DNA from: Allantophomopsis cytisporea
Taxonomy: Eukaryota > Ascomycota > Leotiomycetes > Phacidiales > Phacidiaceae
Length of the DNA: 64,000 nucleotides
NCBI GenBank assembly: GCA_024752435.1
Contig: CP103020.1
Location: forward strand, 1,364,001 to 1,428,000
Direction: 5' to 3'
A program made the position numbers and the translations under genes. The notes beneath the pieces are model-generated. The model was not told the origin of the DNA. It did no database searches and saw only the letters and a list, made by a program, of their open reading frames with translations. The number at the start of each line of letters is the position of its first letter. The stretch's first letter is position 1. This document shows positions 1-12,598 of this stretch, piece after piece.

Positions 1-903
1 GGACCATTCTTCAAGTGCTTAGGATCGACGCTTGGTACTGGGGGGGCGTATTCCGTGTGAAGACCATTATTGGATTTTACGCTGACAACAGCGGCTTTTC
101 CTCGAATGACGGTCTGTGCTGGTACAGGAGAAACAACAGCGTTCTTGCCGTAAATTGTAGAAGCCACACTGGATCTTGGTGCGTAAGAAGTTCGATCAGA
201 AATGCCAGAGTATGTCGAGTCGCGAAGGTCACCTGGCATAAAGAAATGTTGATCTTCGTACCCAGGGGAGTTGTTCGCAGAGGAGAGAGCGAGTGGAATC
301 GGAGGTACCGGGGGAACTAAGAGACCAGGAGTGGTTGGAACAGATCGATTTGTTACACCAGGAATGTAGGCGATTTGGATAATGTTGGAGGCGCGTGTAA
401 GAGCGGAGGAGGCGATAGAACCGACAGTGTGTGTGGAAGCTCGTGCATCTCTTCGCATGGTGAATGTTTCCTTCTCTGCTGCCTCATCGTCCATCTCCTC
501 AGCCCCCCAGTCCTCTTGCTCGTATTGTTGTCTCTTATTCTTAATACAGAATCTCCAAACCAAGTATGTCGCTAAAGCAATCGCGATAACGCCTCCAAGG
601 GTTCCTCCAACAATTGCACCAACACTGGGTCCTGAGTGTCCTCCAGACTTCGATGAGCTGGCAGCCACCGATGTCGTTGAAGCAGCATCTGCCACACAAG
701 ATGTTGATGCACAGTTGTCGCAAGTTTGTACTGATAACGAGCAACTAAATCCGGTATCGCAAGTAGGACATGAAGGTGTCGTAGTGGGACATTGGACGCA
801 TCGTTTAAAGAGGGTATTGAGGGAGACTGTTCTCGAATTAGTCAAAGGTTTTCATTTGTGTTCGTGTTCGTATCGTTAACATACTTTCGCCAGTCATCGC
901 CAT
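1..903 (-). CDS. OPY2: Opy2-type membrane anchor protein (partial, 3' end off window)
   Basis: Opy2 is the plasma-membrane anchor that recruits the adaptor Ste50 (with Ste11) in the HOG osmostress and filamentation MAPK pathways. The first exon is tiny (903-885, six codons plus one base), followed by a 58-nt intron (884-827, GTATGT...CAG); the second exon runs from 826 off the left edge. The N-terminal extracellular part shows the family's Cys-rich pattern: CVQCP at residues 16-20, then Cys26, 29, 35, 42, 45 and 50. A Ser-rich linker leads to one membrane segment (about 75-97, Gly/Ala/Ile-rich) and a Lys/Arg stop-transfer, then an acidic, Ser/Pro-rich cytoplasmic tail that should carry the Ste50-binding sites. 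About 280 residues are visible. The start is chosen because the downstream frame is closed by a stop inside the intron, while MAMTGE joins in phase. The assignment rests on the Cys pattern plus topology. Confidence 0.85.
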
Positions 904-3501
904 TTTGAGGATGTTTGAGACAAGAACAATATTTAAGAGAGCGTGAGAGTTTGCGAAGGGAGGTGATAGTAGTTATTTGGAAAACCGATGTTTAATTGAT
1001 GAAAAAGAGGCCTATCGCAGATGGCGGGTATTCGCAGAATTGTAGTAGAGGTCGTATCGTGATAAAGCGTCGAACAAAGAGAGCCTGCTCAATGGGACGA
1101 AGTGGTAGTTGATCAACAACGTGCTCTTTCACATCCACAACGTCGAAGTTGGAAGAGGTTGAGCGGGTATTAAGAGTCGTCTCTTTCTCTCTTTCGAAGT
1201 GCAATTATTATGCACGTCGGAGTGAAGGAAGAGAGATTTTGCTGCAGGATGACGAGTAAGGAAGTGAAGGAGGAAAGTGTGAGGTGTCGTCGGTTGGTAA
1301 ATTGCGTGTCGCAAGGTGGAGGCAGACGGTGGTGGATGTATTGATTGATTGAGTGATTTGGTTGATTTGATTTGGTTTGATTTGAACGAGTGGCAGGCGC
1401 GTGTTTACGGCTGAAGTTGGATATGGGGGCGAAACGAATGACTGGGACGAAGTGAAGGACTATGTCAACATTGAATTCTTTCAATCTCGGTGTCGCTGTC
1501 GGTGATGACGATGATGGTCTAGCTTATCGACGACGACGACGATCGTGTCTCCAGTATTGTTCTGTACCTGGATAAGTTGAATTTGAGGCTTTGAAGTGCA
1601 AGTACGAGAGTGGTGAGTGGTGAGTGGAGGGGAGGAGATGGGCGGATCTACGCACTGATGAGCAGCAAGACCAAGACTTGGCTTGGGGAGGGGGTGCGTT
1701 GCTAGGCTAGCACAACCGATAGATAGTACTATTAGCCATGCATCTCCACCACTGACACTCCACTATGAATGAGATGGCAATAATTCAATACTCACCTAGG
1801 TACTTAGCAGGATCACCACCAAAGCCACGAGCAAGTCGAAGGGCAATAATACTTTTACGTCCAGCCAGGATTCATTGCCATAATTGCTACGGAGGAGCAA
1901 ATACTAAAGGTAGCATACGCGCGTGCTCCGCAGACGAAAGAGAAAAAGGACACGCATATATCCAGGGTTCATTCAACCAACAAACAGTATGGATCGTATC
2001 GAGTCCCAATCAACAAGCAAGTATGTACATACAATACATACATACTTCGAGTCTGCATACAGACGGGCATAAGGCATGGCATGGTACTTTGTCCGTACAT
2101 CCATCGAAGCAGTCAAATCATGGGGAGAGCACGATTTGTATGTACTTTACTCGCTGCGAAGTCTGTGCAAAGTTCAAAATGTTAAATTCGTACGCAGTAA
2201 AAGCAAGTACGCAGTATACAGTAGCACACCACTGTAGTGAAATGGTGAAGGATGACCCTAGTCAGGATCCAGACAAGCTCATCAGAGACAATTTTTGATT
2301 GAAGCAATACTCCGTAGAGGAGACTCCGTACGCTGGAGACTGAGTGTTCTATTGAGATTATGTGGTCCGAGTGGGGTGACCGATGCCTGTTCACCTGCGT
2401 TACCTTAATATATGATCAGATATCTCACCACTAACCAACCCGTCAGGACCCAAGGCATTCCAAGTATTGGGTAATCAATCAATGCAAAGATCCATGGGAA
2501 CCTGTTTGCTTGTTGGCGGTTCGTCGATTTGGAAGTCGGCCGTCAGAGACAAAAGCAAAGTAATAGTAAGTCAAGGAGCAGCTGTTCAAGTGCAGACTTC
2601 ACCTCGTGAAGTGACTCCCTGGATTAGATGGAAATGCAAGGAGGTGAGTTGAAAGGAGTAGCCGTTAGTATTGAAGAGTATTTAGGTGCGCGAGGAACCT
2701 TTCAGATGCCATTGAGAGCCAGGAGGACCAGTCTATGCAGCAACACCCCAGATATTGGGTAGGAGTTATGTGGGTATGGAGTATGTATTCGTCCTCGTCC
2801 ATTGCTTACCTACGCAACGCAATGAGAGATGTAAATTGGAATCTAGACATGAGAACTGTACTGCGTAGACATGAAGACGAGAGTCATCAGATAAACAATG
2901 ACGGCGCCTCATGCCTTCAGCTTATCAGATGTACATAGTATGTAGGCAGTACGTACTGAGTCTAAGTATGTACTGCGTACTACGTACATTCAGAAGTGAA
3001 GTCTTTCGCCCTGGAATTCACAGAAATCAATAGTTGAAAAGTAAAATACATGGCGACTGGTATGGAAACGGCCCAGCAGCACATGAGAAATCCCTCTCAC
3101 ACGTGTTGGTCCATTCTTGCCCGCCCGCCTCACGCATTCAGGCAAAGGACGAGGTATGTATACGTATGAACCTACACAGTACACAGCACAGTGACAGTCC
3201 CTACCTGGTAGTATCCATCATAGGTAGATAGATAACACAGGTGCACATGATATGACGAGTCACGGGTTCGTTGCATGTTTGATGGTCCAATGTTAATGTC
3301 ACTTAAGTCTGTTTTTTACATTGCTGGCTTGGGTAGACTCAGCGTGAAGCTTATTCAAAGTCACCGTCATTCCAAATCTGCTTTGGGGAGTGGTATGTTA
3401 TGTGAGCAAGTGACAGGCTCCGTCCTACTTAGGAAAGAGAAGAACAAGAGAAGGAAAAAGAAACAAGTATGAACAAGGTATGTAGGTGGCTATGAACTCA
3501 T

Positions 3502-3534
3502 ATACATACATACATACATACATACATACATACA
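3502..3534. repeat. (TACA)n microsatellite
   Basis: About eight uninterrupted copies of a TACA/CATA tetranucleotide in the long intergenic region. No function can be assigned. Confidence 0.9.
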
Positions 3535-4360
3535 CACAACCATTCCAATCCACGACACAAACATTTCGAGTATATGCTTACCTCTCTAGAAATCCTACCT
3601 CACAAATATGACCAGTCTCCTCCCAACTCGACCTTATTTCCGCCATTAGCATGGAATATCGTCTCGTCTCGTTGAGAAGCGCACGGTAATGTCCATTGCA
3701 ACTCACAGTCGCCATCACGGCGAGGCGGTGCACACGTTAGCCCCGCCAGCGCTCCCTGTCCGTCCCTGTCCCCAAAGTCTTAATCGTTATAAATAGCAGC
3801 AATTAAGCGCACACGCGTCCCTAATTCAAAAGTGAACTTGACTTGACTCTCCTCGGTCATGGTAAAATGTCGCACTTCGCCTCCTTGGTCCAGCATAGAA
3901 GCGGAAGAAGAAGCGAAAGCGGAACGAAACGAAAAACAGCGAAAGAGCAAAAGGACGAAGATTGGAATGAAATGAAACACAAGGGAAGAAGAAGAAGAAG
4001 AAAGTTCGTCGGATGGTTGCGCAATATTTCGACGGTGCGGAAAGTCGGTCGGCGGTTTGGTTCATGAGATACAAAGGACCATTGGAGATTTGGGGGAATT
4101 GACAGATTAGGAGAAGCGAAAGTTGGGACAGCGCATCTACGCCTTCGAGCTTCAGTTTTTGCGCTTGTTCATTCGCTGATTCGTTGCTGAGCCTTGCTGT
4201 TGACCGGTAGTGAAACCGCATGATGAAACGCCCAAGCTAGCTACCGCTACATATTGGAGTAGATGCCCTTGTATTGCCCTTGTGTAATCTTTCACGATGC
4301 AAACGATAGAATAATAGCAACGTACTGCAGTGGTTGATGGCAACAGCCTTTGATGTGCAA

Positions 4361-4384
4361 GCTGGGCTGGGCTGGGCTGGGCTG
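4361..4384. repeat. GCTGG tandem repeat
   Basis: Nearly five perfect head-to-tail copies of the pentamer GCTGG in intergenic DNA. Confidence 0.9.
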
Positions 4385-5806
4385 AAGAAAGGTTACAAGA
4401 AACCTTGTTCATGACCCGTTTAGAATATAACATCTATGGATGATGCTTATTAAAGAGTTTGTACGGAGTTCATACCTAGTTTATCTAGAGCTGAGTGGCT
4501 GAACACTGTCACTTCCACTTGCCTCGTTACTCTTCAGGAAGACTGGAGGAATCGAGGGCCTGGTGTATCTTGTCTCGAGAGACAACCATGGAATAGCGAC
4601 ATAAATAAAGTAACAAGATGAGACTGAGGCGAGACTTGATCGAGGAGTCAATCGGCATTAATGTGAATAGGGTCAGATACCTACATGTCGGTAGGCACAT
4701 ACAACTGACTATACGTACAGAAATCCATACAAACAATATCACTCTCTCCCTACTCCCCTATACTCCTACTCCTTCCTCTACTCCTAAGAAGTATTCATAG
4801 TCATCCATGCACGTCCATACATATTTATTCATAGAGACCCAATAAAAAAGCACACAATGCCTTACTCCGTACCTTGGATGCTGAACTGAGGAACGTTCCA
4901 TCTGGAACTACTGCTACAAGACCATGTTCGTATGTGCCGGGAAGGGGCTTCTGGTAGCGGAACACATCCTATGGGACACCGTCATGTCTCGTAAAGCTGC
5001 GGATCCCCCGTATGAAAAGGAAAACCCCTAGAATTTTACATCTCATTACTCCGTAGGGATGGAGAACTTATTATGGAGTTGCTCGTGTAAGGTACCGAGT
5101 AAGGTGCCGATCACCTAGGAAGAACACTGGAACTGGACTGTACACAGGTACACGCAGTAAAGATGAATCTCTTGCTCAAACGCCTTATGCCGCCTTGGCC
5201 AGTATCGACCTTTTGAGGCTCATTCGTGATGGAGAGTTGGGCACATACATAGGTATCGTCGTAAAGTATGATTTTACTATTGTACATACATACATACGAT
5301 ACACTACTACTACTACTACAGTAACTGCCCAAGTCTACACTATTACTGGAGTATTGAGAAGTACGTATAGTAGAGTAGTATAGTCCCCAGTGGAACAGTC
5401 AGCCAGTCATTCATCCCTAGACACGAGTGAGAAGCAGCTAATTGTGCACTGCTCACTATTTTACCATTTTACTGCGCATTATGCTGGCAAAAAGGCGGCC
5501 AATAAGTGAATCTGACGTGAGTTGTGTGTCTGTGTTTACCTTAAACTATCCATACCACCACCCACCATCCCATAAGGCCAACGCGCCAATCAATTTACCT
5601 CAAGGGCAACCCATCCAAGCGAGCCAACTCTTTCTTTACTTAGACCTGCAGCTTTGGCACTCCTCCTATTTGAACATTGAAACAAAGAGGATGCCATTCC
5701 CTTCTACTATATCCTCTTCTTAAATCCTACATCAACGAACACCTCCCAACTTCACCGGCCAAAGAAAGTTTGTCCGAGATCATAATACAACGGCATCACC
5801 GCAATC

Positions 5807-8675
5807 ATGGCCTACCACGGCAACGGAGGCTACGAGGAGCATAAGCTTCAAGATGTCCCACCAGCTGGCAGCGTAAGTGATCTCTCTCTCTCTCTCAAAA
5901 CATAAAAACATACGATATGTAGAGCGTGAAGGAGAAAACTAACGTATTACCCCTCAGTATCACATCCCTCCACATGATGATGATCAAGCCGACCAGTCTC
6001 TCCTCCATCAGAATTCAGGTTATGGAAACCCATTCGACCAAGACCATCACGCGGGCAACCCGCCTCCCAGACCAACCTCAGCATACAGTTTGACCGAGTC
6101 TTATGGCGTTCCTGGTGGCAGTGTGCCATACACCAGTGAATATGACACCCACACAACTGGCTACCAGCTCGAAGATACCCCATATGGTGCCCCAGAGCGT
6201 GACGGATCTACTTATTCCAGAGCCGAGACCAACTCGACCGAGGCATGGAAGGCGAGACAAGCCCCAGGCGGTAACGCAGGTGGTTTGAAGAGATATGCTA
6301 CCAGAAAGGTCAAACTGGTCCAGGGTTCTGTCCTCAGTGTCGATTACCCAGTACCCAGTGCTATCCAGAATGCCATACAGGCCAAATACCGAAACGATCT
6401 CGAAGGAGGTAGCGAGGAATTCACTCACATGAGATATACCGCAGCGACTTGCGATCCCAACGATTTCACTTTGAAGAATGGTTACAATCTTCGTCCAGCT
6501 ATGTACAATCGTCATACTGAGTTGTTGATTGCAATCACCTACTATAACGAAGATAAGCAATTGACTGCTCGTACACTTCACGGTGTCATGCAGAATATTC
6601 GCGAGATTGTCAACCTCAAGAAATCCGAGTTCTGGAACAAGGGTGGTCCAGCGTGGCAGAAGATTGTCGTGTGCTTGGTTTTCGATGGTATCGACCCCTG
6701 CGACAAGGACACTTTGGACGTCTTGGCGACAATCGGTATCTACCAGGATGGAGTCATGAAGCGCGATGTTGACGGCAAAGAGACCGTCGCCCACATTTTC
6801 GAATATACCACACAATTGTCTGTCACTGCTAACCAGCAATTGATCAGACCTCAAGATGATGGACCTAGCACTCTTCCACCAGTTCAGATGATGTTCTGTT
6901 TGAAGCAGAAGAATACTAAGAAGATCAACTCTCACAGATGGCTCTTCAATGCTTTCGGTCGTATTCTTAACCCAGAAGTCTGTATCTTGCTCGATGCTGG
7001 TACCAAGCCAGGACCAAAGTCTCTTCTTTCGCTCTGGGAAGGTTTCTACAACGATAAGGATCTTGGAGGAGCTTGTGGTGAAATTCACGCCATGTTGGGT
7101 AAGGGAGGCAAGAACCTGCTGAACCCATTGGTTGCAGCACAGAACTTCGAGTACAAGATCAGTAACATTCTTGACAAGCCTTTGGAGAGTTCTTTCGGAT
7201 ATGTCAGTGTGTTGCCTGGTGCTTTCTCTGCCTACCGTTTCCGAGCCATTATGGGACGCCCGTTGGAGCAATACTTCCACGGTGACCACACTCTTTCCAA
7301 GATTCTTGGTAAGAAGGGTATTGAGGGTATGAACATTTTCAAGAAGAACATGTTCTTGGCCGAGGACAGAATTTTGTGTTTCGAATTGGTTGCCAAGGCT
7401 GGTTCCAAGTGGCATTTGACATATATCAAGGCTGCAAAGGGTGAGACTGATGTGCCAGAAGGTGCAGCTGAATTCATCGGTCAACGAAGAAGATGGCTTA
7501 ACGGTTCCTTCGCTGCCGGTATCTATTCCCTCATGCATTTCAGCAGAATGTACAAGTCTGGCCACAACCTTCTCCGAATGTTCTTTCTTCATGTTCAACT
7601 TCTCTACAACATGTTCCAGACATTCATCTCCTGGTTCTCTCTTGCATCTTACTGGCTTACTACCACGGTTATCATGGATCTTGTTGGTGATCCAGTTGTT
7701 GCTTCTTCTAGTACCTCGGAACAGCACGGTTGGCCTTTCGGAGACACTGCTACGCCAATTGTCAACACTGTCCTCAAGTACCTTTATTTGGCTTTCCTCC
7801 TGCTTCAATTCATTCTTGCGCTTGGTAACAGACCAAAGGGTTCAAGATATACTTATCTGACATCCTTCTTCGTCTTTGCCCTTATCCAATGTTATCTGGT
7901 CGTCTTGTCCTTGTACCTTGTTGTTCGTGCCCTCACGGGTGGATCGGAACAACCTATCGAAACAGACAATGCGGAGGATTTCGTGCGTTCGTTCTTCTCC
8001 TCGGATTCTTCCGGTATTATTCTCATTGCTTTGGCTGCAACCTTCGGATTGTACTTCGTCGCCTCCTTCCTCTACCTCGATCCATGGCACATGTTCACTT
8101 CCTTCCCGCAGTACATGCTTCTGCAGTCGTCTTTCATTAACATCTTGAACGTCTACGCTTTCAGCAATTGGCACGATGTTTCTTGGGGTACCAAGGGCTC
8201 CGACAAGGCTGATGCTCTTCCCTCTGCTCAGACCACGAAGGTGGAAGGTAAAGCAGCAGTCATAGAAGAAGTTGATAAACCGCAAGAGGATATCGATAGT
8301 CAGTTTGAGGCTACTGTCAAGCGTGCTTTGAAGCCATTCGTTCCGGTCAAGGAGGATGAAAGCAAGACTCTTGAGGATTCTTACAAGTCTTTCAGAACCA
8401 GATTGGTTACCCTTTGGATTTTCTCCAATGCTTTGTTGGCTGCTGCCATCACTAGTGACTCTTTTGATACCTTTGGTTTCGGAGTAAGTATTTTGGTCCC
8501 TGCACTTTGATGTAACACAAACTAATGCATTCCATAGAACAAAGCTTCTCAGCGTACAGCACATTTCTTCCAGGCCCTTCTTTGGGCAACTGCTGGTCTC
8601 TCTACCGTCCGTTTCATTGGTTGCATGTACTTCTTGGGTAAGAATGGCATCATGTGCTGCTTCAGAAGACATTAA
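5807..8675 (+). CDS. Class III chitin synthase
   Basis: Integral membrane GT2 enzyme that polymerises UDP-GlcNAc into cell-wall chitin at the plasma membrane. Three exons: 5807-5872, 5958-8483 and 8538-8675 (introns 85 and 54 nt), in phase, giving 909 aa, the usual size for class III. An N-terminal disordered region rich in Tyr, Gly and Pro (about 1-130) precedes the catalytic core: TYYNED near the UDP-binding start, DAGTKPG around residues 367-373, the catalytic EDR at 491-493 and the hallmark QRRRW at 531-535, followed by LNGS. From about residue 560 several hydrophobic segments form the membrane and pore part, interrupted by a charged loop rich in Lys and Glu. Class III rather than I/II is inferred from the short N-terminus and the GAFSAYR/EDRIL context. 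The ATG at 5807 opens the only in-phase first exon. Class III enzymes are filamentous-fungus specific and needed for hyphal growth. Confidence 0.95.
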
Positions 8676-9372
8676 AGAGGGACTGGGGAAGCTAAGCTGT
8701 ATGTTTGATTTATTGCTGGCAGTGAAGCAAAAAGGCCAGCCCATATTATTGTTGTTTTAGTTGTACTGCATCTTTGTACTTTTGTATTTTCCCAATTTGT
8801 TGTCTGTTAGTGACCTTTTTTTTTCTTCAAGATCTTGAGTTTTGAGAGATCTTGGTGTTTTGGTCTTCTGCACCGGTATTAGGCGTTGATAAAAATTCCC
8901 CATAGCGTTTACCTTCTGCAAATATGCGGAACTAAATTGAATGTCATATTGATCAATCAGATTAACATCTCGAGCAATGGGTTTTCACAATTGACCTTAT
9001 GATCCACGATATGAGTAAGTGATTTTGGAGTTACTGAGTGAGCACGCGATAAGAACGATCGCGTTCGACCCCACCAACTCTAAATCGCTACCTCACCTAC
9101 CTAGGTACCATAAGTCGGTATTTCGCTATCATGCTGCCCGTCCATCCACCACGTCAACACAACCACATCACCCTCCATCCATATACTCCAGACTCTTCCC
9201 CTACCCATTTTTGTCCGAGAAAAAGACACTCTTTTGTGCCATACTTCTAGCAAGCCGTCTACAAGCCAAAACCTTACCGCTGTGTCTAAGTCATTGCTTT
9301 GCCCGAGGGCTCACTTCCTACCTAACGCCCCGCATCTCCCACCACCTCAGTCTGTCCTGGAGTGACGCCAAG
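8676..9372. other. Intergenic: chitin synthase 3' region and UBC12 promoter
   Basis: Both neighbours are on the + strand. The left part has the T-rich tracts expected of a fungal 3' UTR (near 8817-8826); the right part is C-rich (9150-9330) and is the likely leader of UBC12. No gene seen. Confidence 0.5.
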
Positions 9373-10241
9373 ATGTTGAAGATTTGGTCCATGGTAAGTC
9401 ACGTTTGAGCTTATTGTCGACGTGGGTGGGATATATGCTGATTCCCTCTCAGAAGCAGAAGCAGGAGAAGGACGCTGCCGCAGAGGGCGCCGCCGGAGCG
9501 AAGAAGAAGAAAGTCACAGCGGCTCAGCTGCGTGTACAGAAGGGTATGTCACGCTGATCCGATCCGATCCGATCCGATCCCCAGACAACAGGCGGCCCAG
9601 CAGAGCCGTAGATCGAAATGCAAAGGAAGCGTGGCAAGCAGAAAGAAGAAAAGAAGACTGACATGCGTCTGCGCAGATCTATCCGACCTCTCGCTTGGCG
9701 CCACCATGTTCACCGACTTCCCAGACCCGGACGACATCCTCAATTTCACGCTGACCATCGAGCCCGATGAGGGCATGTACAAGGGCGGGCGCTTCGTGTT
9801 CGAGTTCAAGATCCCCGCCAACTACCCGCACGACCCGCCCAAGGTCAAGTGCACGCAGAAAATCTACCATCCCAACATCGATCTCGACGGCAATGTGTGC
9901 CTTAACATCCTGCGCGAGGACTGGAAGCCCGTGCTAAATCTTAATGCTGTCATTGTTGGCATGCAGGTACGTTGCGCTGTGCCCTACTCGAGATTTCTAC
10001 TTTCAGGATTGGGGAGGTTTTTGGTGGCTTAATGGAGAGGACAAGGGTTGAGAGTGAGTGAAGAGTATCTTGCTAATTCGTTAAATAGTTCCTTTTCCTT
10101 GAACCCAATGCTTCCGACCCCCTCAACAAGGATGCAGCAGAGGACCTACGGTCTAACCGGGAGGGCTTCAAGCGCAATGTGCGATCGGCCATGGGCGGCG
10201 GCTCCGTCAAGGGACAAACTTTTGAGCGCGTCTTGAAATAA
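9373..10241 (+). CDS. UBC12: NEDD8-conjugating enzyme E2 (Ubc12)
   Basis: Transfers the ubiquitin-like protein Nedd8/Rub1 from the E1 (Uba3-Ula1) to cullins, activating SCF-type ligases. Four exons: 9373-9393 (7 codons), 9453-9543, 9677-9966 and 10089-10241, all phases agreeing, for 184 aa (yeast Ubc12 is 188). The N-terminal extension, a basic Lys/Gln-rich stretch after MLKIWSM, is the Ubc12-specific docking peptide for the Nedd8 E1. The UBC fold follows: YPHDPPKVKC, then HPNIDLDGNVCLNILREDW with catalytic Cys112 and the preceding HPN at 102-104. It ends with FLFLEP and a helix ending ERVLK. Intron 2 (133 nt) contains a GATCC tandem. Codon use is visibly more GC-rich than in the neighbouring genes. 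Confidence 0.93.
9556..9580. repeat. GATCC tandem repeat in UBC12 intron 2
   Basis: About five head-to-tail copies of GATCC lie just downstream of the donor site of the second UBC12 intron. They explain part of that intron's unusual 133-nt length. Confidence 0.85.
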
Positions 10242-10870
10242 GCGTCGCTGTGAAGTGAATGCCCAGGTTGGAATCAATGCTTAGGCTTGAATGAACGCGT
10301 GGGGGAGATATATGGTGGGCGAAGATAGACGGGGGATTGGACGTAGGAAACCGGTTTGATAGGAGTGGGTCTAGACAAGACGAAGAACGAGTTGGGTGAT
10401 ATGGGCGTAGACTTGCAGCACATACATACACACGAGCATTTATGAGGCGTTCTGTTGCGGTAAGCTCTTCAGGAAAATACTAGCGGTTTGGTGGGCTGTT
10501 TGCCACAACAAGTTTGGAGGCTCTGCTGAATTAGTTGTGATCCTACTTTCTTGAGATGTCCTGAGGCTATTGTGCAATCAAGAATGCGTATAGGAGAAGG
10601 AAGTGGTATATGACTTTATATTCCGTCCAAGGTACGTTTCAAGCACGTGGCCCTCATATAGGTGAACGTCAACACCAACAATACAAATCACATACACGTG
10701 CAAAATCATGAGCACTCCTAGGCAACCTGACGTATCAAGAATAGAGAAGTCCCAATCCTTCACCAGTAAACCCTCTAGAACCCCGCCCAGCCCTATTCAG
10801 AAAAGAAGAAGCTCACTCATCCAACCCAACGCCACTGTACCCTTCAAACGCCCTCCCATTTAACCTTCCA
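10242..10870. other. Convergent 3' region between UBC12 and the BSD-domain gene
   Basis: The flanking genes converge here, so this should hold two 3' UTRs. No coding frame, RNA gene or repeat recognised. Confidence 0.5.
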
Positions 10871-12208
10871 CTACTCCCAATCCTCCTCCTCACTTTCATC
10901 CCCCTTCTTACTCTCCTTAGGGCTACCAGGCGCACGGCTTGTCACGCCGCTAGCATTGCCTACAACATCATAGCTGGCGTCGCTGTCAGCTTGCGATTTC
11001 TCGTCGTGTGACTTCCGTGGCTCCGAAGGCTGGAGACTTGCGCCTTGGCTAGCGACCTTCTGGGGTTGAATGGTCGTTGATGACTCAATAGAAGCGGGAC
11101 GTCCGCTCGGCGGCTTGGTCTGCGAGCTGGTCTTGTCGGCATCATCATCCGAATCCTCATCCCAGCCGACTTCTTCTTCGGCCTCAGCGGACGCTGCTGC
11201 TCCTGGTATTTATTAGTCTATGAACCTTCTTGCTTTGTTCGGCATTTGGGGGTATTACCTTTCAAGAGATCCCGGCGGCGTGCCTCGGCTGTCTCAATGC
11301 TGTGTCGTAGGAAATAATATCTCTTCCAGAACTCAGTGTACTCGACGCTCTCGGGCACCAACTTTTCCATGGCACTTCTCAATTCTTCGTATTTCTCCAA
11401 GTCCTGGGCTATATCCGCAGTCTTCTTTTCCGCGTCAAATTCTGTAGCCCATGGCTCGTACTCCGGACTAGCAGGGTCCTTGGTAAAGCTATCAAGGGTG
11501 GAATGGATGACGTGAAGCTGAGCATCGAATCGAGTGGTGTGAATCACCCGCTTGCCAGAAGCATCCTTACTTTCGAAGAGAACCGTACTTTCCTCCCCTT
11601 TGGAGTTGGTCGATGGGGCTGCAACGACGACGGCATCACGCAGGAAATTGCGGATGTTCGTACCAAATTTCAGTAGAGCTTCATCGGCGGCATCCTCAGC
11701 CTCTTGGATGTCTTTTAAACGCTTCGCAGCTTCGGCGCGGAGGCGTGCGAGTACGCCCTCAGATTCCCGAAGTGCTTCGTCGGTTGGTACATCCTTATCC
11801 GCGATCGTCGCATCAATGGACTTCTCTCCTTCAGCACCTGGGGTATTCTGATTGAGTGACAAAGCTCGAGTTCGGTTCAAAATGCTGGATCGTAGATCGG
11901 TGACTCCTTTCACTGCATCTTCTCCCAAAGAGCCGAGTTCCTGGCTTGCTTCTTTGTAGACAGATTCGCCCTAGGCCGTAAGTCAGTGGTAGCTCATACA
12001 CGCTCATGATCTCACTGACCTGCTTGACCACACTGCCAAAAAAGCCTCCAAGCTTGGCTCCCCATGGACTGGAAGAAATAGCCTTGTAAGCCTCCTGGAA
12101 ATCAGTGTTGAGTGTGTTCGACTGCTCGGTCTCCTTGTCAGCATTGTCTTTGGAGGGATCTTCGGGCTTGAGAGCCTCCTCCTGGATATGATCATATGCG
12201 AGATCCAT
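10871..12208 (-). CDS. BSD domain-containing protein (Dos2-like)
   Basis: Three exons on the minus strand (12208-12020, 11970-11259, 11202-10871; introns 49 and 56 nt), phase-consistent, 410 aa. The N-terminal half is a hydrophilic helical region with a conserved SSPWGAKLGGFFGSVVKQ patch at the exon 1 junction. The BSD domain occupies roughly residues 230-290 and ends in the signature FWKRYYFL (from Phe277), with the invariant Phe-Trp pair. The C-terminal 110 residues are acidic and low-complexity, ending in EEEDWE, as in yeast Dos2 and animal SYAP1-type proteins. BSD domains occur in TFIIH p62, synapse-associated proteins and Dos2; the arrangement here matches the Dos2/SYAP1 group, whose biochemical role is poorly defined. 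The start MDLAYDH is the first ATG in frame that gives a sensible N-terminus. Confidence 0.82.
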
Positions 12209-12598
12209 AGCGTCCCTAAGGATGGTGATATGAACTACAATTTGATGATGTTTGTATTTGACCGAGAGGAGCTCTCGGGTGTTCAGGTAAAGTCGTAAAG
12301 TCGTAGCAACGTGTCTCTCGTATTGTGTGTAAGTGAAAGCTGTTGTCGCATGATGCCCGAGACCCATTGAGTAGCAGCTGCAATGGGAAGGCGGCGTGGG
12401 AGGCACCTGCTTGCGGTGTACAAGGGCAGAATAACATTCCTGCAATCGTAATCATATACCCTGCGGAACTCCGCCCGCTGCACCTTAGACATACAGAAGA
12501 GGCTTATAACTTCAGGCCTTCGATCATATTTTAACGATAGAGTCGTTCATATTCGCTTCATATAGCAAAGAGCTGAGGCTCTGTACGCATCCCTCGTC
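12209..12598. promoter_or_regulatory. 390-bp divergent promoter (BSD gene / CWC16 gene)
   Basis: The start codons of the two divergent genes are 390 bp apart, so both promoters must share this interval. No specific factor site is identified. Confidence 0.55.

Larger units (their letters stand above)
904..5806. other. 4.9-kb gene-free stretch between OPY2 and the chitin synthase
   Basis: No ORF here has coding character or a recognisable domain. The longest open frames (for example 1765-2298 +) are low-complexity and match no family I know. It must contain the divergent promoters and leaders of OPY2 (-) and the chitin synthase (+). It holds a (TACA)n microsatellite near 3502-3534, a GCTGG tandem at 4361-4384 and further TACA/ACT short repeats near 5280-5320. 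Pyrimidine-rich tracts lie near 1180-1200 and just before the chitin synthase start. Confidence 0.5.

Noticed and set aside
1765..2298. 177-codon frame in the OPY2-chitin synthase interval
   Set aside because: No domain, random-looking composition, no conserved start context; likely chance.
6078..7808. 576-codon open frame antisense to the chitin synthase
   Set aside because: It mirrors a strongly codon-biased gene and has no domain; the sense strand carries all catalytic motifs.
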